DNA of 64,000 nt from Rhipicephalus microplus (lineage: Eukaryota; Arthropoda; Arachnida; Ixodida; Ixodidae): NCBI RefSeq assembly GCF_043290135.1, contig NC_134705.1, forward strand, positions 100,504,239-100,568,238, given 5' to 3'. Shown in pieces: positions 1-13,100 of the stretch (its first letter is position 1; each line of letters starts with the position of its first letter). A model generated the notes under the pieces. The model saw only the letters and a program-made list of their open reading frames with translations, was not told the DNA's origin and did no database searches. A program made the translations under genes and the position numbers.

Positions 1-1348
1 CAGGATATTTGGCGCGTTGATACAAGCTGCTTAATGACTGGCCCTTGATGCCAGCAACACAAAAAAATAAGCTTCATTTAATCCTATACAGAGAAGTCTT
101 ATTACAGATATAAATGCACATTTTAAATAAGCAAGACAGTTTAGTCATACTGAAGGCTTGTGGCAACTCTAATGACTGAACCTGCTTAACAACATAATAA
201 ATTGGCCCACCGAGTCCTTGTTAGTCCTTGTGGCGGCAGCACGTTGCGAGAGGCGGCATTGGTTGCATTTACCGGATATAGAACAAAGGATATGCCAATT
301 AGGTGCAAGAGATTCCGCTTAAGGCGAGCGCGAAGAAAACAAGCTGCTTTTGCAATGATTGAGGCTAGTCTTCCGACTGTGTTTGTGAGGCACTGCAATC
401 GCCAAGTACAGCTGCTTCCAGAACACCGCCGTTAACAAGCTATTCCAAAAGTTACCACAGGCAACGGAAGCGGCGTGAGCTCTATGAAGCTTGAAAAGGA
501 TGCAAGGCGAGACGGATTGGTTAATGTTCATATTTGAAGCAGCGCAATTTACGCAAGCAGAATACCATTACGTCAGGATTGTAAGTGAGATCAAGGCTTG
601 AGTGGAAGCTGTGAACGTGAGGGTAACTGATCAGACGCATACAGTGTTAGCCTACGCTTTATAAAGCCATTCCAGCCAGGCCACATCCAGTAATATTTGT
701 GCTGGCTGTAGAAGCGGCATCATCGAAAATCTCGCAGGACCATACGCTGTATAAGGAGAGACACGCTTCAAGGGACGGTGTATCGACTAAGTGAGTAATT
801 CTACTTCTCCTCGTTTATCGACCTTTGAAAGATAATTACATAGTTGAATTTCTCTCGGTAAGTAATACGTTCGCAAATGGTATCAATTTAGTATGTTGTC
901 TTCAGCTACGCTACTCAGTGTAACGTTCATAGAAATAGATATAAAGATGGTAAAATGAATTACCTTTTTTTCATCCCGAAACAAAAGTGTCGTGAACGGG
1001 TTCTCTTTGTGTGATATTTTCTTATTTGACTGAGAAGGATTTATTCAGGAAGTTACATCGGTCTAATGAAGTCGGAGAGGTGATTATCTGCATGCACGCA
1101 CTCAGGCAGACACGCTGGAGCTGAAATACCGTTATGCACGAGCAGGAAGACGCCCCGCTGTTGTTGACGCGTACTATTACGCTACGGAGACCTGTTCGAG
1201 AGAGTAAGAACTCACGAAATGAACGTTATGTGTATAATTCATGTATTGTTTCATTTAGAAAATAATATAGGCAATATGCAAATACTGTCTATTCCCGAAC
1301 TATAATTTTTTATAATCTCTGAATGTTTTTACAGGTATCTGGGTCAAT
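1..1348. other. Upstream region of gene 1, no coding feature seen
   Basis: Only short non-conserved open frames occur here. A polypyrimidine-AG acceptor (TTTTTACAG) ends at 1334, 14 nt before the start codon of gene 1. The last part of this stretch is therefore probably a 5'-UTR intron, with a noncoding leader exon somewhere upstream. I could not place that exon or a promoter. Confidence 0.5.
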
Positions 1349-1421
1349 ATGGGTTTCATAACAGTGCTTGGTGTATTTGCCTTGCTGTCTTCAACAAGAG
1401 CCGCAATGTTTCCCAAGACTG
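1349..1421 (+). CDS. Gene 1, coding exon 1: signal peptide of secreted group-7-allergen/TULIP-like protein
   Basis: ATG at 1349 opens 24 codons plus one base and ends at a consensus donor (G/GTAAGT, 1421/1422). The peptide begins MGFITVLGVFALLSSTRA, a typical short signal peptide with cleavage expected after Ala18. The intron is phase 1 and joins to 4007. The spliced coding sequence is 621 nt (206 aa), and the reading frame closes exactly, which supports the exon pairing. The same 73-nt exon length recurs in all four paralogues downstream. A splice acceptor at 1334 lies 14 nt upstream of the ATG, implying a noncoding leader exon. No alternative ATG was considered because the hydrophobic core starts immediately after this one. 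Confidence 0.85.
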
Positions 1422-4006
1422 GTAAGTTTTCAACTAGATTTCTTAGCAAAATTAAATCCACCTCGTTAAGCAAACTTCGGTGCTAACGTCTTTAGTTGCT
1501 GTGCTATGATGGCCACACCGTTGGGGAAAGCCGTGGATACGTAGCACGCCGCTTTAGAGTGCCAGTGGCAAGAAAGGCATAGGACTAATTCATGTTGATG
1601 GGCTAAAATTAGTGAAAAGATTGGGCCAAAGATGCTCAGCTCAAACTCCATGGCAGCAATTATGTTCAGTATTTGGAAGATGAAAACTTCAGTCGGTGAT
1701 TTGTTTACAGTTCAGACGAGTCCATACCGGACGCCCCGCGAAAATTTCATGGGGAATGTACGTAAATTTTTTTTGTTTTTTTATCCGCATGGCGTGTATG
1801 ATTCTGTTTGGTTGGACAGACATGTTTCCAGCACATTCTATATGTGTGACCAAGTGCGTCTGGATGGTATGATGCTGATGATCCGGTCATTCGTAACTCC
1901 GGTAAGCGCTCCGTGTGAAAACAGTACTGGTCGGAATTAAAAAAAACAAAAACAAAGATGGCTACCCTTAACAGAGTCAGCAGGGCACTTTCACTAACGT
2001 TCCTCTTAGCGCTGTGCTGAAAATTCTTGATTGTGGCGTCAGATCACGTTGCTTCGTCGGAGGCGAAGAAGTGCTAAATGGGCGGGCCGCGGACTGTCTC
2101 GTTGTCATCAGCATAAAACATTTCACTGGTGAAACAGGGCAGACATCAAGCCTCTTCGGCGAATAACATTTAGACCACCTGAAGTTCTTTCACGTTCATC
2201 GAAATTTAGGCATACTAATATCGAGAATTTCCACATCTATAAAAAATGCGGCCGCATTTGATCCCGTGACCTGCCGGCCAGAAGTTGAGGGCACGAACCA
2301 TTAGTCTACAGTGGTGTCTTAAATGCAGCCGAAGAAACACTAATACCGCCTAGCCTTTTGTTCACGTACATACGCCTTCTTAGATCAAGCATTAGTCAGT
2401 ATCTTATCGAGTCATGACTGATGAAGTTGCCAATGAATCGTGTTGCTCAAGAGAGAACGTTTTAAAGTACTTAAGCGAAACAAACTTCTTCGCTGTCCTT
2501 TCGTCTTCGCATAGTAGACAGGATCCGAGTTTTAAGCGGTATAACATAGCTGGATATATCCTGGAAATGTCCTTATGCGCTTTTCAAATTGTGTTACGCC
2601 GACTGTCTGGATGTTTTAGGTGACTGCGTGATGTTTTGTCGTGGATGGTGTTGCTTTAAAATATGCTTTATGGTTGTTGATGCACTGATGAAAGTTCCTA
2701 AAAGTTTGTATAACAAACAAGACTCCAGCATCTTGAACCGTATGGAGAAAGAAAGCCGTATTCTTCTTCATTGAACATGCGTGTTAAAATAAAAGCAAGT
2801 ACATGTGATGGGATTGACAAGCACGTGCTGAGTTTGTCTTGTGTCTCCTAATATAACCTTTTAACGTCTTCATTAGTTTTGGAAAATTGTAGGCAGAAGC
2901 ATAAGTTCTCAATCACGAAGAAGTTGGTCTACTTGATTATGTTAACTTAATAGTTTACTTTAAGTTAGCCCTTTGCTGACAGATATTTCAGTCTGCATTA
3001 CACTTCATACATACATACATACATACATACATACATACATACATACATACATACATACATACATACATACATACATACATACATACATACATACATACAT
3101 ACATACATACATACATACATACATACATACGTACATACATACATACATACATATATAGTACATACAAACATGTATACTTATGCAGTCACGTGTTTCCTCC
3201 TTCAAGCGACTACAAATTGCTCATTTATATGTAGCTGCTACCGAACTTTTATATATTTCCGAATTTGGAGAAGTTTATAATTTCCGAATTCACACAAACA
3301 ATGTATGTGCATACCCAAATGCGATTAAGATAAGCGCTAATGCGAGACGAGAATAATTGAAAGATGCGCGTTGAATAGGACCGCTGTCTTGCTATCGCAT
3401 GATTCAAAGATAGCATGCTTCGATATCTATGGTGTTTTTTGTATTCTAATTCAGATTTGAAATTTGAATTATGCAGAACACTCAATAGGTCTAATTAGGA
3501 ACATGCTTGTAGTGTATAGGGTACATTAAGCTCCTCATTAACGACAGTTTCTTAGTGCAATCGTACCCGTGGAGCCCATTTTGTGCTTTCTCATTACTAC
3601 CGCTTCGCCAGTGTTTTATCAGTGAAAGGTACTTTAGGGTGAACAAAACTTCTGTCACCCCTGCACTCCTTTCGCTGAAATCTTTTTTGTAAAATTTTTA
3701 CCCAATGGCAGCCCTTAGAAATTTCTTGACCGTCAATGCGTATATCTTTGGTGTGATCGTAATCATAAAGTAGGAATTCCGCTGTGGCACAATAACAGTT
3801 TTGCTTGTTTGTTTTTTGCTTAGGGGCAGGGAATAGAAAAACGTTTCTGCCTCCATTGCTGTAATCGAAGTACCTACCACCTTCAAAGTTGCTATTCATG
3901 AAATATTAACAGACCCCTCCCTTTTGAAACGCCCTTTGGATGATAGGTCGGAATAAAATAAGTAGATATATTAAAAATGTTTTCCAATTATATTTTTCCC
4001 ATACAG
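1422..4006 (+). other. Intron 1 of gene 1
   Basis: This is a 2585-nt GT-AG intron (donor GTAAGT, acceptor CCCATACAG). It contains the (CATA)n array at 3006-3152 and otherwise no coding signal. Open frames at 1632-1940 and 2414-2774 are intronic and show no conservation or domain. Confidence 0.75.
3006..3152 (+). repeat. (CATA)n microsatellite in intron 1 of gene 1
   Basis: About 147 bp of near-perfect CATA/TACA tetranucleotide repeats with one G interruption near 3131. It gives long false open frames (HTYI and CMYV repeats) on both strands. The same motif lies in intron 1 of genes 2 and 3. Confidence 0.97.
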
Positions 4007-4554
4007 GTGCTCCATGTGACTTCACAGACGTCACCGTAGACGACGAAGTACTTTCCAGGCTGATCGCCAAGCTTCCAGAGGGTATGGAGTCAGGCCCGCA
4101 GGATTACCGCCCAATTTTCCCTGGCCTCCAAGTCGGAGGGATCACTGTTCACGGTTTAAGCAAGTTGCGCCAGTTTGGGCCCGTCATTCCCTACTGCACC
4201 AACGGAAGTCGCATGATCCAAGTCGAAATCTACAGCGACGGCGAGGCGCATTTTCTGGCACCGTGGAAGACTTGCTCGGGCGATAGTGGACACATTAAAT
4301 TTGACGCATCACTTACGCGGTTTACCTTCCAGTTTCGCGTAACCGAGTCCACAGCTGCTGGCGTCAAGCTGGAATTTGATCGCGCGCTTCCGGTTGTTAC
4401 GCAGGGTGTCCGCATCTTTGTCGACGGGGCTGCGCCTGCGATTAGGGCCACTATCGAAGTTCTGAGTGCACTTTTGCCAGCTTTCACGGAACATTTGTTT
4501 AGCTCACAATTTTCGCAAAATGTCAGCAAAGCATTCCAACTGACGAACCAGTGA
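4007..4554 (+). CDS. Gene 1, coding exon 2: mature secreted group-7-allergen/TULIP-like protein
   Basis: The single exon encoding the whole mature protein runs from the acceptor at 4006 to TGA at 4552-4554. In the spliced protein (206 aa, about 188 mature) Cys28, Cys88 and Cys114 are the family-wide cysteines. N90-G-S92 is the conserved sequon, and a second sequon (NVS) lies in the C-terminal helix. The order of elements is an N-terminal amphipathic helix (about 36-47), FPG then a V-x-GL strand (62-75), FGPVIPYC-NG (81-91), PWKTCSG (110-116), several beta strands, and a C-terminal helix from about residue 165. This layout resembles the group-7 mite allergen/takeout/JHBP-type TULIP fold, whose members bind lipids; that assignment is inference. 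An alternative is a tick salivary family of similar size without a known function. A probable polyadenylation signal is at 5006-5011. Confidence 0.85.
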
Positions 4555-5005
4555 AGCGTGCGGAAGAGAAAAAAAGTTGTCAATGACAGTACGTCGAAAT
4601 GCTTGTTCAACACCAAATCACTGCAACCTCCTGATAATCACACACTTTAAAAAACGGGGGCGTACTTTGACTCCTTTTGGCTACTCATATGATTCTTACG
4701 TGCATACATCTCTTTCAGAGAGAAGCAATGACACTTTTTAGGTGAGTTGCAGGGTGTAATAGTCTCTTCAAGAAAGCACGGTAACTATATTCTATTCTAG
4801 TTAGTGGCTCTTAAGAGATAACGACTCTTTCAGAGGAATAATGTGCCCCATGAATCGTTCAAATAAAGGTCTAAATGACTCTCCAAAAAGTAGTTGTGTG
4901 TAGGAGTCACATATGTAGCAAAAAGAATCAAAAGACACTTTTTTTCTTCGAGTGCATGTTGCGAAGACATATTCCTGTGGCAAGAAAATGTATAAAGATG
5001 CCTTC

Positions 5006-5011
5006 AATAAA
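5006..5011 (+). terminator. Possible polyadenylation signal of gene 1 (AATAAA)
   Basis: This is the first clear AATAAA downstream of the gene 1 stop codon, 452 nt after it. Assignment rests on motif and position only. Confidence 0.35.
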
Positions 5012-5671
5012 TGAGTTTTATAATGTGCTTTCTTTCTCGATGATGTGATCGCTTGCGTAAAAAGCAAAAACCCGAATGAGACACGGCCACCGTAACAAGC
5101 GTGCAAGTTGTCAGCATTTGACGCCACGACAAGCATGTGTTGCGAGAATCGCTGCTTTATAAGCTTTTGGTGGATCCTATTACAGAGCAAGTGGATGTGG
5201 CGGAAACACCGCTACAGGCCATTTAAGACAGTGCTATGTTTATTAGGGCCGCACTCGAAACGTACAATGTTCCTACTGTTATTAGAGAGTACAGCCACCA
5301 AGCATTTTGTGTTTGTAAACCTGACAGCTCCAAACTCATAAGTGTACATATGAAGGATTCACGCACTGACGCTTGCAGCGTCTGCAGTTTGTTTCTATCC
5401 TCGCCACTGGCTCGAACACTCACATAAGGCCACATTAGCTCTACCAGCCCCAATTCCAGTGGCCTGATAAAGTCACCTTGAGTATTTGCTTATCGCAATA
5501 ACTATGCTAAATACATAAACGAGGCCATGCTTCAATTCCTGTGCGCTGTACCATTATGAAAATCCGACTCCCTGAAAAAAAAATTACTCCTCCGTTGGAG
5601 TAAATTGTCCGGCCTCTAGCAAAATGCCTATTCAGAGCATTCTTTTTTTACTCCAGACCGACGGGTTGGGG
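5012..5671. other. Intergenic, nothing recognised
   Basis: Short open frames on both strands have no domain, signal peptide or conservation with other parts of the window. Confidence 0.5.
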
Positions 5672-6745
5672 TTTTAGGGGCAAAACTTTTTATAGCGGCA
5701 CCCGTTCGTTCCCCGTAGTATGTAACAAGTATAACATTTTGACCTCCAAGGTGGTGCCGGTGAGAGACTTCATCTGTGCGTTGTTGAACAATAAAAAATA
5801 GTGCTCAATGTACATGTCAATGGCTGCTAATGGGAAATGAGAGACAGGAGCATTCGGCTTTTAGTTAACGCGCAGGCAGCGATCACCATTAGCAGCCATT
5901 GGCATGCATGTACATTGAGCACTATCTGACAAGAAAGGGTTGCTACGTTATACTCACTGTATGTAACCTCCTTAGCTTTAGCTTTAGCTTTAGAAAGGTT
6001 TAGCTTTAGCTTAATCCTTAGCTTAGAATCCTTAGCTTTAGAAAGGTTTAGCGAGCGTTGAGCCGCACTGCCATGAATACAATGAACTTGTATATACCAT
6101 GAATGAACTCGAGGTGGTTAAAAATGGGAAGTAGATACGAAGCGCAAGCCGTAAGAAAGTAAAAGCCGAATTCTCCGCCTCTCAATTCCCATTAGCAGCC
6201 ATTGGCATGTACATTGAGCCCTATCTGACTGAAAAAGTTTGCTACGTCATACTCGCTCGGCATAACCTCCTTGGTTTTCGAAAGGTTTAACGAGCGTTCG
6301 GCCGCAGTGCCATGAATACAGTGAATATACCATGAACTCGAGGTGGTTAAAGGTGGGAAGTGGACCCGAAGTGCAGGCCGTAAGAAAGTGTGCGTGTGCC
6401 ACCTCTCGTTTAGTCCTTGGAATGTCCGCTGTATGGCGGTGCTTCTATATGGGGAATATATGATGAAAAGATGCGAGATGGTCGTACTTGGAGTGTTGAA
6501 TAGATGGACGAACGGACACATAGACAGATGCATGGATGGACGCATGAACGGACGCAGGGGCGGCTGCATGGACGAACGCAGGGACGGACGCACGAAAAGA
6601 CGCATGCACGGACGGGCTGATGAACGCATGGACGGTCACACTGACGGACGCATGGACGGACGCAAGCAAGAACGAATGGACGGACGAATTCTTCGCCCCA
6701 CTCTCCATCATTTACTCCGTGGATATGCTGCCATTTTTTTTTTAC
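5672..6745 (+). repeat. Dispersed tick repeat with minisatellite core, copy A
   Basis: It starts near TTTTAGGGGCAAAACT and ends near CACTCTCCATCATTTACTCC followed by a T-run. It shares most of its length with copies at 15203-16215 (same strand) and 44208-45005 (reverse). Inside are two successive versions of a unit of about 300 bp containing GCAGCCATTGGCATGTACAT, GAAAGGTTTAGCGAGCG and CTCGAGGTGGTTAAAGGTGG. These are followed by a GGACGGACGCA-type minisatellite at about 6505-6690. At 5971-6050 a local TTTAGC expansion is unique to this copy. No transposase is seen, so it is probably a non-autonomous element of uncertain class. Confidence 0.75.
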
Positions 6746-7739
6746 TCCGGCTGGTTGGAAGAATTGGATGGCGCAGCTGCAGTACTTTTGTCAAATATTT
6801 CCCTGCGACTGACTGGAGCACTTGCGTAGCGCCACCAAAATACTTTTGACTGGGATTTTCATCCGGCTGGCCAAAGGGTCTGCGTGGCACCTTCGGAGAA
6901 TTTTTCGCGGGTTTTCAGGCTGGCTATTCGAAGCATTTGTGTGGCACTTCCAGAGTATTTTACGAATGTCCTTACTTTGTCATGCTGATTATGTCACGCA
7001 TTGGCTAGATGAAAGACATTTCAATTTTTATGCAAGCACTGCTGAGTTACTGTACGTTTTTTCAAGAGATACAGCAGAAGAAATTCAAAAAATAAACACA
7101 TGAGTCGTTACTGTTTCATTTGTTCAAAATAAGCTGCCAATGCCTGCTGATGACCAGCACTCGAATGAGGAAGACAAAAAGAAGCAAACCCGGAAAAATT
7201 CATCAAAAAAACAAAACTCAAAAAGACAGACCACATGAAATCAGCACTCCAGTTTTAATCACAGCGCTTCTGAAATGAGGCCAGGAATGCTGCAAGACGA
7301 TGCACGACAAACGAATAAAGCATGGTCAGCGTGGCCGCCGGGAAGAACTGTTCCCCATCGCCGAAGTTACGCTCATCAGATTCAAGGACCACGCAAAGAT
7401 TCAGCTTAATCCTTCCTCTGAAATTTAGCAAAAATTTTTATACATGGGAACTGCAAATCATGCGATAAGCACAACAAAAATTGGGGACACTGGGTCCTTG
7501 GATACTCAATAAATTTTATACAGTTTGCGAGTCCATGTTAATAATCACGTCGATAAACTGACCACACACACACACAAAGACAGAATCAGCGTTCAATATC
7601 AAGAAGTAGATCTCACGTACTACTCCGGACAGACAGCCACTACATGACAAAAAGAATTGTGCCTGTGTATATAAAAGTTTTATTTGAAAGCTTTCCGGAT
7701 GAATTATTTGAAGCTTAATTTTATTTAAGTAAAGGTTAG
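6746..7739. other. Intergenic, nothing recognised
   Basis: AT-rich sequence with no conserved frame. Confidence 0.45.
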
Positions 7740-8596
7740 TGTTATTGGGTTTTTTCAGTGCTTACAATGTGGACTGGCTGTCAGTTATTATTTGACACGA
7801 TCCGTCACTTCTACTTGTTTTAGTGCCTCTAAAATAGCAACCGTTTCAGCTTCAAAATTGTTTAAATAATGAGGGAGTTTAATCTGTTTGTTTCTGATAG
7901 CATTATCAGACCTATCCACTACTATAAAGGCTGCTCCACATTTGTGTTCTATTTTGGAACCATCAGTAGAAAGGCTGAAATCTGCCTTGCCAATTGTCCT
8001 TGAGTAATCAAATTTTCCTTCTTGTGCTGGATGTATGAGTGCGTTCGAAATTTTGTTAGTGATTTCTTCTTTACCGAATTCCTTCTCTCCGTAGACGAGG
8101 TTTTCATTTTCATTGATGATGTTAAATATTTTGTTTTATTTTTCGATGGTTAAATGAACCAGCGGAATGTTACACACCACATTCAGAGATGCATTGGAGA
8201 CTGTATAGAATGATTTTGCGAGTTTTGCTAAAAGAATTCTTGGATTGATTTCGGCTTATTGATCTTACCTGTATTCCCCCTTTTACGTGGACATACAGGT
8301 GGATATCAGATCGGCGAGCCATAAACTATTATGCGTTCTTTGCCGCCAAAGCAAATTTTTCTACGGTGTTTCGGGGTCATGCCCCACTCTGTACCACTGA
8401 AAGCTGCTTGCCACGATATGATCTTTTGCATTTTTTGCTTGACCTCTCTCACGTGGGGTATAAAAGAAAGCTTATTGTCGAATACGACTCCCAAAATTCT
8501 TGTGTGCGGAACTGTTTTGATAGAGTGCCCATCGACTTTAACTACTGCTCTATTTTTGTAGGCTGCTCCCAAGTTGAGATCGAAATGCCGTTGAAA

Positions 8597-8598
<2 letters not shown>
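7740..8598 (-). mobile_element. LINE fragment: RT C-terminus and start of RNase H (I/Jockey-like)
   Basis: On the minus strand the segment reads as the end of a reverse transcriptase (TRILGVVFDNKLSFIPHV and a downstream GKERIIVYGSP). After a broken stretch it reads as the beginning of an RNase H domain with the STDGSKIE catalytic-Asp motif and an FEAETVAILEAL helix. Frame changes and stops interrupt it, including TAA codons just after the RNase H helix. The 5' side abuts the (CA)n array at 8597. The presence of RNase H points to the I/R1/LOA group rather than RTE or L1. It is dead. Confidence 0.8.
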
Positions 8599-8722
<124 letters not shown>

Positions 8723-9701
8723 AAAAAAAAGCCAAGTGTCCTAAAAGTAGCTGTACCATAAACGAGGCATCGCGAAGGTGGGTTTGCAAAAAAATGGGTA
8801 CCATGATCGTGGGCGCTGCATCGCGCGCTTCAGCGCTGCATGAACTGAGGCATTGGACAAGTAGCTCAGGCATTAGACAGGTAGCGTGAACTAAATTAGC
8901 CATTCGTCGGTGATTCCTGGTCACCAAAATGCTCCGGCGTCCTTCACAATGTAATGGTTTAGCTTGACGGCTGGTGATTCCAATAAAATGACGAACGCTT
9001 AGCCAGAGTACCCTCAGCTTGTCGCACTTATGTTCTGTTGAGGGGCAGATATTAATACGTAGAAAAAAAAAAGATATCCATTAGATCTGAGTAGTATAGG
9101 TACTTCCACCGAGAATGTTCCTGCGGTATTAGTACATGACAGAACATCTTGCTTGGCTAGTTCATGAATGGCTTATAGCGGGATATGATGTGCTATGCTG
9201 TGAAAAAGAATAGGCCTAGGTGGAAGTAAATATCTTGCCCTCTTGGGCACCCAATGAGGGGGGCTTTATATACTATTTGTGGAGTAAAAAAATTATTCCC
9301 TCAAGAACGACGTTTTTGCATGGATTTATGGGAGTATCTATTTACATTTACATCCTCCAGTAACTTTTTCAGGTAAGTATGGCAGTAAGCTTTACATTCA
9401 TTGATAAAAAGAATCGCAACAGCAATGCCAAGTTCAAGCGAATGATCAATTAAATTAGATTTGAAGAGCACGAAGCATAGAGTCATACACACAACGTTCG
9501 CATAATATTACAACTCTTTCCCCGACCACAGCTCACCGTTATCTTTGTGTTTAGAAAACTTGGATAACGATTAAGAGTACTTCGTACTTTACTATGGGAG
9601 AGCATATTGTGGTCCCGTGGGACTCTGAGGCCCTGCTTTCATTGTTCGCGAAACTTAGGGGACATTCGGTTTTATAAAGCATGGCACTACCAATTACGGC
9701 T
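8723..9701. other. Intergenic, nothing recognised
   Basis: No conserved frame, no tRNA, and no repeat shared with the rest of the window. Confidence 0.45.
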
Positions 9702-9717
9702 CGCCGCTGACGTTCAC
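9702..9717 (+). repeat. Target-site duplication (left) of the Tx1/L1-like LINE
   Basis: The 16-bp sequence CGCCGCTGACGTTCAC is repeated exactly at 14823-14838, on the other side of the LINE. The poly-T (poly-A tail on the minus strand) begins directly after it at 9718. Confidence 0.9.
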
Positions 9718-9921
9718 TTTTTTTTTTCTTTATTTCCGGTAAACTTCACAAACGGGTTACTAAGATATATTACAATTCACTACAAACAATACAAAAAACT
9801 TAAAAATAACTAAGCCCGTCAAGCATAACTATAACACATCACATCCTAGAATTCCTTCATGGTCAGTAGGGCTTCTACCCTTTCTACCCATAAAGGTATA
9901 CATTCGTCTGTTCTTACTACC

Positions 9922-9937
9922 TCAAGTAATCTTGAGA
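9922..9937 (+). repeat. Target-site duplication (left) of the nested Ruka SINE
   Basis: The 16-bp TCAAGTAATCTTGAGA is present here and again, identically, at 10176-10191. It is nearly palindromic and lies within LINE ORF2 sequence. Confidence 0.92.
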
Positions 9938-10175
9938 GCCCCGCCGCGGTGGTCTAGTGGCTAAGGTACTCGGCTGCTGACCCGCAGGGCGCGGGTTCGA
10001 ATCCCGGCTGCGGCGGCTGCATTTCCGATGGAGGCGGAAATGTTGTAGGCCCGTGTACTCAGATTTGGGTGCACGTTAAAGAACCCCAGGTGGTCGAAAT
10101 TTTCGGAGCCCTCCACTACGGCGTCTCTCATAATCATCAGTGGTTTTGGGACGTTAAACCCCACATATCAATCAA
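9938..10175 (+). mobile_element. Ruka-type tRNA-derived SINE, nested in the LINE
   Basis: A 238-bp element with a tRNA-like head: box A-like TGGTCTAGTGGCTAAGG and box B GGTTCGAATCCC. A tRNA-unrelated body follows, and the end is a short ATCA repeat. Exact 16-bp target duplications flank it (9922-9937 and 10176-10191). I recognise it as the Ruka SINE described from ixodid ticks (established knowledge, recalled). Its orientation is opposite to the host LINE. It must be younger than the LINE. Diverged relatives are at 18046, 18722 and 45366. Confidence 0.9.
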
Positions 10176-10191
10176 TCAAGTAATCTTGAGA
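10176..10191 (+). repeat. Target-site duplication (right) of the nested Ruka SINE
   Basis: Exact copy of 9922-9937. Confidence 0.92.
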
Positions 10192-13100
10192 TGCTTTCCT
10201 TAAAATACTCTCTTGCTGGTCTTCTGTCTGGGTCACAATGAAATCCAGCCATTTTAGAGCGCCATATACTGTGCAAGGCAGTCATCATGATAAAATCGAA
10301 AGGTAATCCATCCTCATTCTCTATTGCCAAATACCTGATACCATGAGGGTCTAACGGGAACTCTTTTTTGATTGTCCTTTGTAATATGTCCCAAAAATAA
10401 ACTCCTTCCCAACAGTGCAGGAAAACATGGTCGATAGTTTCCGGTTTCTTACAGATTAGACAGTGAGATCGCCAAGGCATATAAAACCCACGCTCCTCTA
10501 GGAAGGTTCTTACAGGAAGTGTTCTAGTGTGTAATTTGAAAAAGAACGTTTTCGCACTTGGAGCTGCTGGCATTTTTTTGACTCGTTTAAGTACGCTCTG
10601 ACCCTTGCGTGCTGTATATAGCGCTCTGTACAGTGGGACGGGGAGCATCGTGTCACATAAATCTTTGTACAGTTTTTTCTTTCCAACAGACCACAGGTAG
10701 TCAGTTGAAAAGCGAACACACAAAAACCGCACGCTGGCCACTACTTCTTTCATGTATCCTTGCACAGCCCCTGGGGTAACATGGGTGCTCACAACAAACT
10801 CGGGCAACAGTCTACTTAGTCTTGTTTGACATACTGTTATTAGGAAAGGATCTCTTGTTTCACGAAAAAAGAAAAACCTATTTACTAACTGCTTGATAAA
10901 CAGATGTCCTAGCCAGAGGCCTCCACACTTCACCCGTCTAAACAAATTCGTGCGACTGCACTTTTCCCAGTTAGACCACCACACAAATATTGCAAACACC
11001 CGATGTAATTTTTGCACATTGACCCGGGAACAGTACAGCACTTGCATTACATACCACAGCTTAGACACAAAAAACCAGTTGCATGCAGTAGCCCTAGCAA
11101 ACATGGAGAGATAAGTTGCATTCCACCTATTCGCTTTTACTTTAATTTCTTTCGTTTGCTGTGTCCAATATTCGTCAGTACTTTTGTATGACTCGAGGGG
11201 TACTCCGAGATATTTAACTGGCGTCCTTGTCCATTTAATGGCTGCAAAAAATTCTTGTGTTGAAGGCCAATATCCATGCCAGAAGCCGAGGCATTTACCC
11301 CAGTTTATGTGGCTTCCTGTAACTTCAACGAAAGATTTAAAAACTCTGAACTCTGATTGATTCTTCAATACCAACATAGGTAGTGCTACAAATCGCAACA
11401 TCATCAGCGTATGCGAGTAGTTTGACCTCTGAAGATTGTACTCTAAACCCATTAATGATGTCATTCTGCAATATCGACCGACATAAAGTTTCAATATAGA
11501 TGCAAAACAACAGTGGACTAAGAGGGCAACCTTGACGCACTGAGCGCTCAATTATAATGGGGGGGGGGGCCCACTGTCTTGTTGATAATTAGTCTCGTAC
11601 TCCCATTTCGATATGCCATGGCTACTTCGTCAATAATTATCTTACCAACATTAATGTGCTTCAATACTGCAAACAAAAGTGCGTGGGCAACGTAATCAAA
11701 CGCTTTCTCCAGATCCAGCTGGAGTATGGCCACACGAGCTTGACTGGTGTCAACACATTCGAGCATGGATCGCATTATATGAAAGTTTGTAACTATGGAC
11801 CGACCTTTGATTCCACACGTTTGGTGTGCACCGACGATATCTTTTATTACTGACTGAAGTCTAGCCGCCAAAATTTTCATTTATATTTTGTAGTCTACGT
11901 TTGTCAGTGCGATTGGCCTGTACGCTGTCATGTGCCTGAGCTTTTCAGCCTCGTCTGTTTTCGGAATGAGAACGGTACGCGATTCACCAAAAGATGGCGG
12001 TAATTTCTTTTCTTGATATGCCTCATTAAAAACGCCTGCAAGTATAGGAGACAGTTCACTTTTACAACATTTGTACCACTTGGCACAAAGACCATCTCGT
12101 CCTGGAGATTTTCCGGGATTTAACTTATCAATCGCCCGTTCCACTTCAGATGCAGATATAGATAATTCCAAAGCGTTTTTCACTTCCTCACTCACTTTCG
12201 GCATGCGTCCTAAATATTCTTCTTTAAATATTTCTAGGTTTACCTGTCTACACGCAAAAAGGTTTTCAAAATGACCTGAAAATACGGATAAAATGCTGTC
12301 CGTATCAGTTACTTCGTGACCATCCTTCTCTATTTTTTCGATATGATTCCGTCGAGCGTTCGTTTTCTCCACCCCTAACGCTCTTTTGGTTGGCGTCTCT
12401 CCAGCCGCTAATGCCTCAGCCCTACCACGGACGAGTGCACCACGGTAGCGTTCCTCGTCATGCAGTGCAAGTTTCTGCCTAATATTGCGCATGTCAATTT
12501 TATACTCTCCCGGTTGTTGTCACTCCAAGTCTATTAGTCTTTCCAAAGTCTTTCGGGGTTCTTTTTCTGTCTTTTTTCTTTCGTAACTCAATGCGCAAGA
12601 ACGATCAATAGCTTTTATTTTTATTTGCAGCTTGAACTCTTCCCATTGTTCTGCAAGTTGAACTTCATCGTCCATTTTTATTTTATTGATACAGTTCATT
12701 ACCTGATCTAAGAAATATTCATCAGTGATCAAAGTGGAATTCATCTTCCACAGCTCCCATGAGAAAGTTCCACCTTTTGTTTTCTCTCCCATATCACATT
12801 TAACTAAACAATGATCACAGGAGTGTATAGGGTAGACAGCATATGTCTTACAGTGGGCTATTAATTCAAGCGACGCGTAAATGCGATCAAGGTGCGCATG
12901 GCTATTCCCCTGAAAATGTGTGAAACGAACATCCCGCGTTCCCTCCATACAGCTGCCCACGTCTTCTAACTCGAATTCAGTAATTACGTCCGCTAGCTTC
13001 CTACTACTTTTATCGTAAATGGCGCGTCCGTTTGCTCGATCTCGCCCGTTGAGGACGCAGTTAAAATCACCAAGTAATACATATTTCCTTTCCAAAGTGA

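Noticed and set aside
1632..1940. 102-codon plus-strand frame
   Set aside because: It lies within intron 1 of gene 1, has no conserved counterpart in the other four introns, and has no domain.
2973..3205. Open frames of HTYI or CMYV repeats, also at 20934-21281 and 35265-35549
   Set aside because: They are translations of (CATA)n microsatellites, with no start context, signal peptide or conservation.
5971..6050. TTTAGC-rich stretch as a telomeric repeat
   Set aside because: It is a local expansion inside a dispersed repeat copy, not the arthropod TTAGG telomere motif, and only about 80 bp long.
6192..6711. Arg/Asp/Met-rich or Ser/His-rich frames, also at 15745-16214 and 44052-44625
   Set aside because: They arise from the GGACGGACGC minisatellite and differ in frame between copies.
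9957..10016. tRNA gene-like sequence with A and B boxes
   Set aside because: It is the head of the Ruka SINE and continues into the SINE body without a tRNA 3' end. The same holds for 18046 and 45366.
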